Source: Bacillota bacterium
Lineage (GTDB): Bacteria; Bacillota; Sulfobacillia; Sulfobacillales; Sulfobacillaceae
Length of the DNA: 6,621 bases
Assembly (NCBI GenBank): GCA_023381095.1
Contig: JAMCTO010000055.1
Coordinates: 1 to 6,621 of the forward strand
Direction of reading: 5' to 3'
The position numbers and the translations under genes were made by a program. The notes under the pieces were generated by a model. The model ran no database searches, was not told the DNA's origin, and was given only the letters and a program-made list of their open reading frames with translations. Of the stretch, positions 1-6,233 are shown piece after piece (within the stretch, counting starts at the first letter, position 1; each line of letters begins with the position of its first letter).

Positions 1-289
1 AGGTAATTAGAGGCTGTAACGCCGGATTTTGCGGCGCCTCGGAATCAACTACCTGTCCAATGGTAGCACGACTCACCCCGCCAAACCAAACCCCCTGGGG
101 ATAAATCACGACATTGGGTGCCCGAGTGCACAACCTGAGACACGCCGTGGCCACAACTGCCACATCCGATTCCTTGGTTGCTCGCTTGGCATGTTTCATG
201 AGTTCCCGCGAACCACGGTTCCGGCAGGCTGTCCCCGTGCAAATCAATACCCGGCGCGATGCGAAATGCAAATTGCCTGACCCCTTCAT
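1..289 (-). CDS. Thioredoxin-like [2Fe-2S] ferredoxin domain protein, 3' part cut by window edge
   Basis: The minus strand from the ATG at 289 reads 96 open codons to the window edge, so the C-terminus is missing. Four cysteines lie at residues 17, 22, 50 and 54 (CTGTAC and CLRLC), the C-x4-C ... C-x3-C pattern of NuoE-like and Shethna-type ferredoxins, whose thioredoxin fold binds one [2Fe-2S] cluster. The next segment (VVIYPQGVWFGGVS, residues 60-73) matches the usual block after the last cysteine. The role is presumably cytoplasmic electron transfer; the partner cannot be told from this window. The start is preceded by GAGGG at 300-304, ten bases upstream, and no other ATG, GTG or TTG lies in frame in the intergenic gap. 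The gene is divergent from the MscS-type channel gene. It may be a free-standing ferredoxin or the first domain of a longer protein. Family assignment is good; function is unknown. Confidence 0.82.
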   Translation of the reverse strand, partial: MKGSGNLHFASRRVLICTGTACRNRGSRELMKHAKRATKESDVAVVATACLRLCTRAPNVVIYPQGVWFGGVSRATIGQVVDSEAPQNPALQPLIT

Positions 290-367
290 CGGCCTCTCGC
301 CCTCGCTCTCTGGCGTGACAATACTCTTATTCCCATGATAACCTATTTGCTGAAAAGGAGGTTCTTT
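290..367. promoter_or_regulatory. Divergent intergenic gap, probable promoters of both flanking genes
   Basis: These 78 bases separate the divergent ferredoxin and MscS-type genes, so each should have its promoter here or just inside its neighbour. On the minus strand, TATCAT at 340-335 is a 5/6 match to a -10 box and would give a leader of about 40 bases for the ferredoxin gene, but I see no convincing -35 at the right distance. On the plus strand GTGACA (315-320) followed by GATAAC (337-342, spacer 16) is a weak pair for the channel gene. No operator-like inverted repeat stands out. Treat the elements as candidates only. Confidence 0.25.
353..361 (+). promoter_or_regulatory. Strong Shine-Dalgarno site fixing the MscS-type gene start
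   Basis: AAAAGGAGG lies six bases before the ATG at 368. This is a near-perfect anti-SD match and shows that translation starts at 368, not at the upstream in-frame ATG at 335, which has no comparable site and would lie upstream of this SD. Confidence 0.8.
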
Positions 368-1273
368 ATGCAGACAATCCCCCCCGACTTCAAAAAATTG
401 GGGCGCCAAACCTGGATTTTAGTGCTGGTGCTCATCCTCTTAGGAATCGCGATGGCGGTAGGCTTGGATTTATCCCACCAACGTCTCGGCATCAACAAGA
501 ACTACCTCCACCTTATTAAAGCTTTCATCGTCTTGGTCGTGGGCGGTTTAATTTCCTACCTCCTAGAACGCTATCTGTTCCGAATGGCTCCATCTGCCGG
601 TGGCCGCACATCATCCCTAAGATTTGTGGTGCGCCTCATTTTGCTTCTCGTCGTCGTGCTCTCAATATTGGCTGCCTTTGGCGTTGGTCTATCTTCCGTT
701 GTATTTGGCGGTGCATTTTTTACCGTGATCATCGGACTGGCCGGACAAACCATGTTTGGTAACTTAATCGCCGGCATTGGCTTAGTCATCTTTAGGCCAT
801 TTGATGTGGGAAACCACGTCACCTTTGTGGCCTGGCAATATCCCATGCTAATGCCTTCGTATCCTCACGACGCCCTCAAACCGGGGTATAGCGGTGTCAT
901 TACCGACATCAATCTGATGTACACCGCCATTCGCAGTGATCAGGGGCTGCCCATGATGATTCCCAACGGGATTCTAATCCAAGCGATGATCGAAAACCAT
1001 TCGCGATCCGAAGGGCATCGCATCCGATTCCGGTTTGATCTGCCTCTGGCCACCCCGGCAGAAGCCGTTATCGACGCCATTCGTCAGATACTACAACAGC
1101 TACATTATCAAGGGGACGCGTTCCTGGTGGATGTGTCACCCAGCTCCTATTCTGTTGCCGTGGCAATCAATTCTCTGGAGGCAATGGCCACTGATGATAC
1201 AATTCGGGACCAAATCTTAAGCCGCCTGGTTCCTCAAATTACCGGATTGTCCGCTCAAGGACCCCCACAGTAA
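368..1273 (+). CDS. MscS-family small-conductance mechanosensitive ion channel
   Basis: This is a 301-residue membrane protein of the MscS family, a tension-gated channel that releases solutes during hypo-osmotic shock. Hydrophobic segments lie near residues 14-33, 47-66 and 86-104. They are followed by the Gly/Ala-rich pore helix (about 107-142), which ends in the typical GNLIAGIGLVIFRPFDVGN stretch at 131-149. The cytoplasmic beta domain carries the conserved GVITDINLMYT (176-186) and IPNG (198-201) motifs, and an alpha/beta tail runs to the end. Length is close to that of E. coli MscS (286 residues). About 20 extra residues rich in W, Y and P (155-174, starting AWQYPM) sit between the first beta strand and the GVI strand, where classical MscS has only a short turn. 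The start is set by the SD at 353-361. The gene is convergent with rluD, and its last 19 bases overlap that frame. Osmotic protection is inferred from family; ion selectivity is unknown. Confidence 0.9.
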   Translation: MQTIPPDFKKLGRQTWILVLVLILLGIAMAVGLDLSHQRLGINKNYLHLIKAFIVLVVGGLISYLLERYLFRMAPSAGGRTSSLRFVVRLILLLVVVLSILAAFGVGLSSVVFGGAFFTVIIGLAGQTMFGNLIAGIGLVIFRPFDVGNHVTFVAWQYPMLMPSYPHDALKPGYSGVITDINLMYTAIRSDQGLPMMIPNGILIQAMIENHSRSEGHRIRFRFDLPLATPAEAVIDAIRQILQQLHYQGDAFLVDVSPSSYSVAVAINSLEAMATDDTIRDQILSRLVPQITGLSAQGPPQ

Positions 1274-2274
1274 CCCGCCCAGGTTTTAAGCAGATCAGTG
1301 GTAGCCCATTTTTGGCAGGGATACAACAAATCTTCCTCTTCTTCAAACACTGACTCCTGAACCACTTGCCACGACAGGAAACCTAATTCTTTCCAATCCC
1401 AGGGCAATGGCGCGGTAAAACATAGGGGTTGCCCGGTCTCGGGATGAGAAAATGCTAGTTGCCCGGCGTGAAGCGCTTGCCCTCCTAATAATCCCTGGGG
1501 ATGGCCGCCACCGTAAACCACATCCCCAGCTACCGCATGACCGATAGCCGACAAATGCACTCGAATCTGATGGGTGCGCCCGGTATCCAACGACAGTTGG
1601 ACTAAGGAATAACCCGATGTCAAGGCTATCGTTCGATACCGGGTCGTGGCCGGTTTTCCTGACAACACTGTGGCCATTTTAAGACGATTTTTGGTATCGC
1701 GCCCGATTGGCGCATCAATCCTCCCCGTCAGCGGCGTAATTTGGCCATGAACAACCGCCAAGTATCGGCGATGTACTTGCCGATCGGCAATAGCCTGAGA
1801 TAGTTTGCTGCGGGCCGACTCGTTGCGCGCCAAAACAAGAAGGCCGGTGGTATTTTGATCTAAACGGTGTACCACACCTGGTCGGAAATGACTACCGTCA
1901 TTCCCCAACAAAGGATGCAAGCGATGCACCACCGAATCCTCCCAATGCCCGCGACTCGGATGCACTACTAAATCCCTGGGTTTGTTTACCACAATAATCG
2001 CGTCATCTTGGTAGACGATGAGGCTCGAATCGATCTCAGTCACGGCGTCAAGGTCTGGGCCTACCGCAGGCGTGTCTTCCCACTCCACTTCGACCTGGTC
2101 CCCAGTATGGACCAGGTCGCCCGATTTCGCCGTGTGATAACGAACCTTTACTTGGTGAGCCTTGACCTCACGCTGCCATATGGTTCGAGACCGCTGCGGC
2201 AGCATGTCTGCCAAAAACCGATCCACTCGCCGACCGTCAAGCTCCGGTGGTACCGTTAGAACCATCTTCGGCAT
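1255..2274 (-). CDS. rluD: RluA/RluD-family pseudouridine synthase (YlyB-like)
   Basis: This is a 339-residue RNA-uridine isomerase. An N-terminal S4-type RNA-binding domain spans about residues 10-65, followed by the RluA-type catalytic domain. The catalytic aspartate is D139 in the signature HRLDQNTTGLLVLAR (136-150), and the conserved GRTHQIRVH lies at 232-240. The family makes pseudouridine in 23S rRNA (RluD) or other structured RNA; the exact site cannot be read from sequence. Position after lspA matches B. subtilis ylyB. The chosen ATG at 2274 has AGGAGG nine bases upstream (2284-2289). The frame is open further upstream, but that part lies inside lspA and does not resemble the family. 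About 35 residues beyond the usual domain end contain an acidic run (EEEED, 311-315) and end in a Gly-rich tail that overlaps the convergent channel gene by 19 bases. Probably co-transcribed with ileS and lspA. No pyr genes follow, unlike in Bacillus. Confidence 0.92.
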   Translation of the reverse strand: MPKMVLTVPPELDGRRVDRFLADMLPQRSRTIWQREVKAHQVKVRYHTAKSGDLVHTGDQVEVEWEDTPAVGPDLDAVTEIDSSLIVYQDDAIIVVNKPRDLVVHPSRGHWEDSVVHRLHPLLGNDGSHFRPGVVHRLDQNTTGLLVLARNESARSKLSQAIADRQVHRRYLAVVHGQITPLTGRIDAPIGRDTKNRLKMATVLSGKPATTRYRTIALTSGYSLVQLSLDTGRTHQIRVHLSAIGHAVAGDVVYGGGHPQGLLGGQALHAGQLAFSHPETGQPLCFTAPLPWDWKELGFLSWQVVQESVFEEEEDLLYPCQKWATTDLLKTWAGYCGGP

Positions 2275-2725
2275 GAGGCGGATCCTCCTGTCGTTTCCAA
2301 TATTCCCATACCAATAGTCCCATCCCGACGACAATGGCCGCATCAGCCAAATTAAATATTGCCCAAAATCTAAAGTGAATGTAGTCTACCACACGTCCCG
2401 TGACCATACGGTCCCATAAGTTTCCGGCCGCCCCCCCTGCCAACAGGCCTAGTCCCCAAATAGCTCGAGCCGGCAGTTTGGGAAACTTCCAGACCACATA
2501 GGCCACGACCGCCAACAATACCCAGGCCACCGCAATAAACAGTAAAGTACCATGGAGCAACAAAGAAAAAGCCGCCCCACTGTTCAAGAAATACGTAATC
2601 CATAGTACGTGGGGGATTATGGGAATACTTTCCCCCACATACATGGTGCGCGATACCCAAACATTTAAGATACGATCGGCAAGCAGGGTTGCCAGCGCGA
2701 TCCAGAAAATCCATCGTCGTTGCAT
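2237..2725 (-). CDS. lspA: Lipoprotein signal peptidase (signal peptidase II)
   Basis: This is a 162-residue integral membrane aspartyl protease that removes the signal peptide from diacylated prolipoproteins after Lgt has modified the lipobox cysteine. Four hydrophobic segments are visible near residues 5-20, 58-79, 87-101 and 122-140. Family motifs are all present: DR at 17-18, NSGAAFSLL (48-56), GNLWDR (101-106), VVD (112-114) and FNLAD (124-128). D114 and D128 fit the catalytic pair. The ATG at 2725 lies four bases after the ileS stop and is preceded by a weak GGGGG site inside the last ileS codons, which suggests translational coupling. Longer in-frame versions would run back into ileS and add non-homologous residues. 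The last residues (about 144-162) are polar and cytoplasmic, and their codons overlap the start of rluD by 38 bases. Expression is presumably governed by the ileS T-box. Confidence 0.95.
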   Translation of the reverse strand: MQRRWIFWIALATLLADRILNVWVSRTMYVGESIPIIPHVLWITYFLNSGAAFSLLLHGTLLFIAVAWVLLAVVAYVVWKFPKLPARAIWGLGLLAGGAAGNLWDRMVTGRVVDYIHFRFWAIFNLADAAIVVGMGLLVWEYWKRQEDPPHAEDGSNGTTGA

Positions 2726-2729
2726 CGGT

Positions 2730-5468
2730 TTAACCCCCAAGAATGTGCAAAACCTCGATACAGCGAGGGCACAAATCTGGATGAGCGGTGTTCGCGCCAA
2801 CATCGCGAGTATACCGCCAGCATCGGTCACATCGATTCCACTCGGTTGCGTACGCCCTAGCTACGATGTCCCCAGATCCACCAGATACCACGTGGATATC
2901 CGCAGCCAGCACCATTTCCAGCAATAGGGCTGTCTCTGAATCCGTCATCCCTTCTTCGGGCGGCAACGCCAGCTCCACCATAGCTTGCAGGGAATTGCCG
3001 ATCACCTTGTCAGCCCGCAAAGATTCCAATGCTTTTAATATGACTCCGCGATAGGATAGCAGGCGTTCCATCATGGATGCTTCGGACGCCGTCCAGCCAA
3101 TATCCCAAAGCGGCATCCACTCGGTTAAATGCACGGAGGGCGGGCCGCTTTCCCACTGTAGACTTTCTCGGTAGACCTCTTCCGCGGTAAACACCAACAC
3201 CGGGGAAATTCCACGCACTAATGCTTGTAAAATATAATTCAGCACACTTTGCGTTTCACGGCGCAAGGGATCTTGGGGCGCCAGTGTATAGAGACGGTCT
3301 TTAATAACGTCAAGGTAGAAACTTGATAGATCAATGGTCATCAGCCGGACCAATTCGTGCACGACCGGATGAAAAATATACTGCCGGTACGATTCCCGGG
3401 CTTGGGTAATCCATTGGTTCACTGTGGCGATCGCCCAACGATTTATCGGGTCGGTTACGGTAACGCAAGGCTCTTTCTGGTAATCCGTCAAATTGCCTAA
3501 AAGAAACCTAAACGTATTGCGGATCTTGCGATAGGTTTCAGACAGTTGGGTTAAAATCTCGTCGGAAATCCTAACATCCGTGCGATAATCGCTCGTAGCC
3601 ACCCACAGTCGCAAAATATCCGCGCCATATCGATGGACAATATCCATGGGGTCGATCGTGTTGCCTAGCGACTTATGCATCTCCTGTCCTGACTTGTCGA
3701 GCACCATGCCGTGAGTCAGTACCATCTTGTACGGAGCCCGGCCCCGGGTCGAAACTCCAGTAGTCAACAAGCTATTGAACCATCCGCGATATTGGTCGTT
3801 TCCTTCCAATACCACGTCAGCAGGCCACTCCAATCCAGGATGATCCGCCAGTACCGCAGCTTGGCTGGATCCCGAATCCATCCATACATCAAAGATATCC
3901 ATTTCCTGCCGCAAGTGTTTACCGTGGCATTTAGGACAGACAAAATCGCGGGGCAGAAAATGAGCGGCAGGTTGCGACCACCAACTATCTGATCCCTCCT
4001 GTCCGATAATGGTGGCTACGTATCGAATCCATGACGCATCCAATATCGCCTGGCCACAATCCTGGCAGTAAAAGGCAGGAATCGGAAGTCCCCATACTCT
4101 TTGCCGCGATAAGCACCAATCCTGCCGATCTAACACCATGCGACGCATCCGTTCTCCACCCCATTCCGGTTCCCAGTGCACCGAATACGTGGCCTCCACT
4201 AGTAATTCCCGCACTTTGTCGATCAACATAAACCACTGAGAGGTCGCTCGGAAAATCACTGGGTTCTTACAACGCCAACAAAAGGCATATTGATGGAGAA
4301 ACTTTTCCGCATGCAGCAAAGCGCCCCGGGCAGCAAGTTCCGCATTCACTACCGGATTGGCATCCTGGTAAAATAGTCCTTCAACTAATGGGGTACCGGC
4401 ATAATAACGTCCTTGATCATCGAGGGGCTGAACAACAGGCAAATGGTATTGGCGGCCAACCTCAAAGTCCTCAACACCATGGCCCGGCGCCGTATGAACC
4501 AATCCAGTACCACTTTCCTCGGTGACATGATCTCCTAAAATGATGGGCACTTCGTGCCCCAGATAGGGGTGACGCGTCTTTATGCCTTCCAGTTGCGAAC
4601 CCAGCCATGGCCCCCTTTGGCCCTGGTTGGAAATCCCTAAGGTCGCCAGTATTCGCTCTACTAGATGCTCTGCCAGCAAAAACGGCCCGGCTTCCGTAGT
4701 AACCACCACATAAGGCAACTGAGGATTGACTGCAATGGCCACATTGGCAGGAATCGTCCACGGCGTCGTAGTCCAAATGACCGCCCGTGTTCCCTCCGGC
4801 ATCTCATAGTTTTGTGGATGTTCGATCACGAACGCAACGTAAATGGAGTCCGACTCATGCTCCTGATATTCAATTTCTCCTTCAGCCAATGCAGTTTCAC
4901 AGTGCGGACACCAATACACGCTTTTGAGGTCGCGATATATCAACTTGCGCTCGACCATATCGGCAAACACATTAAGTTCTGCTCCCTCATAAGCCGGGTT
5001 CATCGTGATGTAAGGATTGGACCAATCACCCATCACACCCAGACGTTGAAATTCTCGCGTCATGACCCCGATAAAGTGGTGAGCAACAGAAGCGCATTCT
5101 TGACGCAGGCTTACAGGGTCAATCTGATGCTGGGACAATCCCAGTTTTTTTAAGGCCCTCATTTCAATTGGCAGTCCATGGGTGTCCCATCCTGGCACAT
5201 ACACCACATCATACCCTTCAAGGTTCCATAGACGGTTAATCATGTCCTTCAATACTTTGTTCAAGGCGGTGCCCGTGTGGATATCGCCATTTGCGTAGGG
5301 AGGCCCATCATGGAGAATAAATTTCGGACGCCCCTGGCGCAAGTTTCGTTGACGCTGATAGACGCCTTCTTCTTCCCAAGACACCAGCCACTTTGGCTCT
5401 CGTTCAGGCAAGTTGGCTTTCATGGGAAACCCGGTCTTGGGCAAGTTGAGTGTATTGCGGTAATCCAA
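2730..5468 (-). CDS. ileS: Isoleucyl-tRNA synthetase (IleRS), with unusual HIGH and KMSKS motifs
   Basis: This is a 912-residue cytoplasmic class I enzyme that charges tRNA-Ile with isoleucine using ATP and edits mischarged valine. The N-terminus (DYRNTLNLPKTGFPMKANLP) matches Firmicutes IleRS, which fixes the TTG start at 5468, six bases after GGGGGG. The CP1 editing domain shows TTTPWTIPAN (233-242) and GTGLVHTAPGHG (320-331) with the editing aspartate D334. Zinc-ligand cysteine pairs lie at 187/190 with 397/400, and 468/471 with 511/514. The C-terminal zinc finger has C880, C883, C900 and C903. WCLSRQRVWG (451-460) and DVWMDSGSS (527-535) are typical. The two ATP-site signatures deviate: PYANGDIHTGT (57-67) in place of HIGH, and EMHKSLGN (596-603) in place of KMSKSLGN. 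Length is normal for bacterial type 1 IleRS and no frameshift is seen. The gene follows an isoleucine T-box leader, so it should be induced when tRNA-Ile is uncharged. lspA follows closely. Confidence 0.97.
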   Translation of the reverse strand: MDYRNTLNLPKTGFPMKANLPEREPKWLVSWEEEGVYQRQRNLRQGRPKFILHDGPPYANGDIHTGTALNKVLKDMINRLWNLEGYDVVYVPGWDTHGLPIEMRALKKLGLSQHQIDPVSLRQECASVAHHFIGVMTREFQRLGVMGDWSNPYITMNPAYEGAELNVFADMVERKLIYRDLKSVYWCPHCETALAEGEIEYQEHESDSIYVAFVIEHPQNYEMPEGTRAVIWTTTPWTIPANVAIAVNPQLPYVVVTTEAGPFLLAEHLVERILATLGISNQGQRGPWLGSQLEGIKTRHPYLGHEVPIILGDHVTEESGTGLVHTAPGHGVEDFEVGRQYHLPVVQPLDDQGRYYAGTPLVEGLFYQDANPVVNAELAARGALLHAEKFLHQYAFCWRCKNPVIFRATSQWFMLIDKVRELLVEATYSVHWEPEWGGERMRRMVLDRQDWCLSRQRVWGLPIPAFYCQDCGQAILDASWIRYVATIIGQEGSDSWWSQPAAHFLPRDFVCPKCHGKHLRQEMDIFDVWMDSGSSQAAVLADHPGLEWPADVVLEGNDQYRGWFNSLLTTGVSTRGRAPYKMVLTHGMVLDKSGQEMHKSLGNTIDPMDIVHRYGADILRLWVATSDYRTDVRISDEILTQLSETYRKIRNTFRFLLGNLTDYQKEPCVTVTDPINRWAIATVNQWITQARESYRQYIFHPVVHELVRLMTIDLSSFYLDVIKDRLYTLAPQDPLRRETQSVLNYILQALVRGISPVLVFTAEEVYRESLQWESGPPSVHLTEWMPLWDIGWTASEASMMERLLSYRGVILKALESLRADKVIGNSLQAMVELALPPEEGMTDSETALLLEMVLAADIHVVSGGSGDIVARAYATEWNRCDRCWRYTRDVGANTAHPDLCPRCIEVLHILGG

Positions 5469-5480
5469 TGCTATCCCCCC
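5466..5480 (-). promoter_or_regulatory. Ribosome binding site and TTG start of ileS
   Basis: GGGGGG at 5475-5480 is followed by six bases and the TTG at 5466-5468. It lies just past the leader terminator's T-run, as expected for a T-box gene. Frame continuity upstream is fortuitous: those codons are the riboswitch. The next in-frame ATG (codon 16, in GFPMKAN) would delete conserved N-terminal residues. Confidence 0.75.
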
Positions 5481-5483
5481 GGA

Positions 5484-5720
5484 AACAAAAATAGACCCTT
5501 GCCATTTGGCAAGGGACGCAGATGCGCGGTACCACCCTTGGTTCCGCACCTCGGTGCGGCACTCAAAGCGCTGTAACGAGCGCGACCCGGCCTTTACTAA
5601 TCCAATTAGGACCTCATGAAGACGCTCCCGGGTGATCTTAGACGGACTTAGCACAGGCTTGCACCGACCGCCTGCTCTCTGAGGCCACTGTCTCGTCCTT
5701 GGTCCCGTTCATCACTTTAC
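5484..5720 (-). ncRNA. T-box riboswitch, isoleucine-specific (ileS leader)
   Basis: This cis-acting leader senses uncharged tRNA-Ile. The canonical T-box sequence AAGGGTGGTACCGCG lies at 5525-5539; its TGG (5532-5534) is positioned to pair with the tRNA CCA end. Stem I begins near GTGATGAA (5708-5715) and its parts are visible: CGGG/CCCG lower helix, GACG-GAC/GTC-CGTC upper helix, AGAGAGC (5674-5680) and the distal-loop motif CGGTCGGTGCAAG (5658-5670). The specifier-loop triplet is ATC (5634-5636), between TAAG and ACC, an isoleucine codon that agrees with the downstream gene. A CCGCAC/GTGCGG hairpin with a CGAG loop (5544-5559) fits stem III. The antiterminator pairs AAGGG with CCCTT and CGC with GCG; the competing terminator is at 5496-5515. 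Mechanism is from the family; base pairings were read by eye. Confidence 0.93.
5496..5515 (-). terminator. Rho-independent terminator of the ileS T-box leader
   Basis: On the minus strand CCCTTGCC, loop AAAT and GGCAAGGG form a perfect 8-bp stem, followed by a T-rich tract (TCTATTTTTGTTT, 5483-5495). The left arm's CCCTT (5511-5515) can instead pair with AAGGG of the T-box sequence (5535-5539), so terminator and antiterminator are mutually exclusive. Transcription should stop here when tRNA-Ile is charged. Confidence 0.9.
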
Positions 5721-5739
5721 TCCTGCAATTACCGCTCAT

Positions 5740-5767
5740 TTTATCACACTCTAATCACTACTGACAG
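5740..5767 (-). promoter_or_regulatory. Candidate promoter of the ileS-lspA-rluD transcript
   Basis: CTGTCA (5762-5767, 4/6 to the -35 consensus) and GATAAA (5740-5745, 4/6 to the -10) are 16 bases apart, with a TG just ahead of the -10 (5746-5747). Transcription would start near 5733, shortly before T-box stem I. The -35 lies within the last codons of divIVA. No terminator is visible after divIVA, so read-through from the division genes is also possible. Confidence 0.35.
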
Positions 5768-6215
5768 ATCCGTTTAATCCTTGGTTCAGAATAGACAGCT
5801 GCGATTCCAGCAGACTCTTGACCTGAACTCGGTATTTTTCCGTTTCTCTACGCAGTTGGTCAAGTTCCCTCATAGCGTTCCGACTACGCTCTTCTGCCTG
5901 ATTAATAATCTCCTGAGCCTTGGACTCCGCTTCGCGGACGATCAACTCCGCTTCCTTGCGGGCCGCCATTTTGACTTCCTCCGCGGTTTGCTGTGCCACC
6001 ACCAAGGTATTTTGCAAAGTCGCCTCTAATTTCCGGTACTGCTCCAGTCGTTCCGTCATTCCTGACGTATTTTCTTTGAGCTCATCGTTTTCGCGAATCA
6101 GGGCCTCATAATCTCTAACGATTTCATCCAAAAACTCGTTGACCTCGTCCTCACTATACCCACGAAACCCGTGCTTAAACTCCTTGTTGACAATATCAAG
6201 AGGTGTCAGTGGCAT
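5751..6215 (-). CDS. divIVA: DivIVA, coiled-coil septum and pole organiser
   Basis: This is a 154-residue cytoplasmic scaffold that binds negatively curved membrane at division septa and poles and recruits partners (for example MinJ/MinD or cell-wall factors, depending on species). The N-terminal lipid-binding domain is clear: MPLTPLDIVNKEF then GFRGYSEDEVNEFLD (residues 16-30), with the membrane-inserting F17 and R18 at the same numbers as in B. subtilis. Two coiled-coil stretches follow, about 27-65 and 70-140, rich in E, K, R and Q with heptad spacing, and then a short polar tail. Length is close to B. subtilis DivIVA (164). The ATG at 6215 has GGAGG seven bases upstream. The gene sits 18 bases after yggT in the usual sepF-yggT-divIVA order, but the RNA-binding gene ylmH that lies between yggT and divIVA in Bacillus is absent. 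Confidence 0.95.
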   Translation of the reverse strand: MPLTPLDIVNKEFKHGFRGYSEDEVNEFLDEIVRDYEALIRENDELKENTSGMTERLEQYRKLEATLQNTLVVAQQTAEEVKMAARKEAELIVREAESKAQEIINQAEERSRNAMRELDQLRRETEKYRVQVKSLLESQLSILNQGLNGSVSSD

Positions 6216-6233
6216 ACAAATCCTCCGCTCCTG

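Noticed and set aside
29..338. Plus-strand open frames at 29-280 and 114-338, and a minus-strand frame at 45-242
   Set aside because: They lie over the ferredoxin gene in other frames, have no SD or recognisable domain, and give low-complexity-like peptides; the ferredoxin frame carries the cysteine motif.
335..367. Earlier ATG (335) for the MscS-type gene
   Set aside because: It lies ahead of the strong SD at 353-361 and has no site of its own.
2008..2259. Plus-strand open frame antisense to rluD
   Set aside because: No start signal and no domain; it overlaps the conserved S4 region of rluD.
2275..2343. Upstream extension of rluD
   Set aside because: It runs through lspA, and the residues do not match the S4 domain start; the AGGAGG site supports 2274.
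2726..2830. Upstream extension of lspA into ileS
   Set aside because: It would overlap the conserved IleRS zinc finger and add residues not found in LspA.
4665..5153. 162-codon plus-strand open frame antisense to ileS
   Set aside because: No SD, no family resemblance, and it lies wholly within conserved IleRS coding sequence; it is a shadow of ileS codon usage.
5568..5583. Hairpin GCGCT/AGCGC in the ileS leader as a separate regulator
   Set aside because: It lies between stem I and the antiterminator and is best explained as one of the T-box linker stems.
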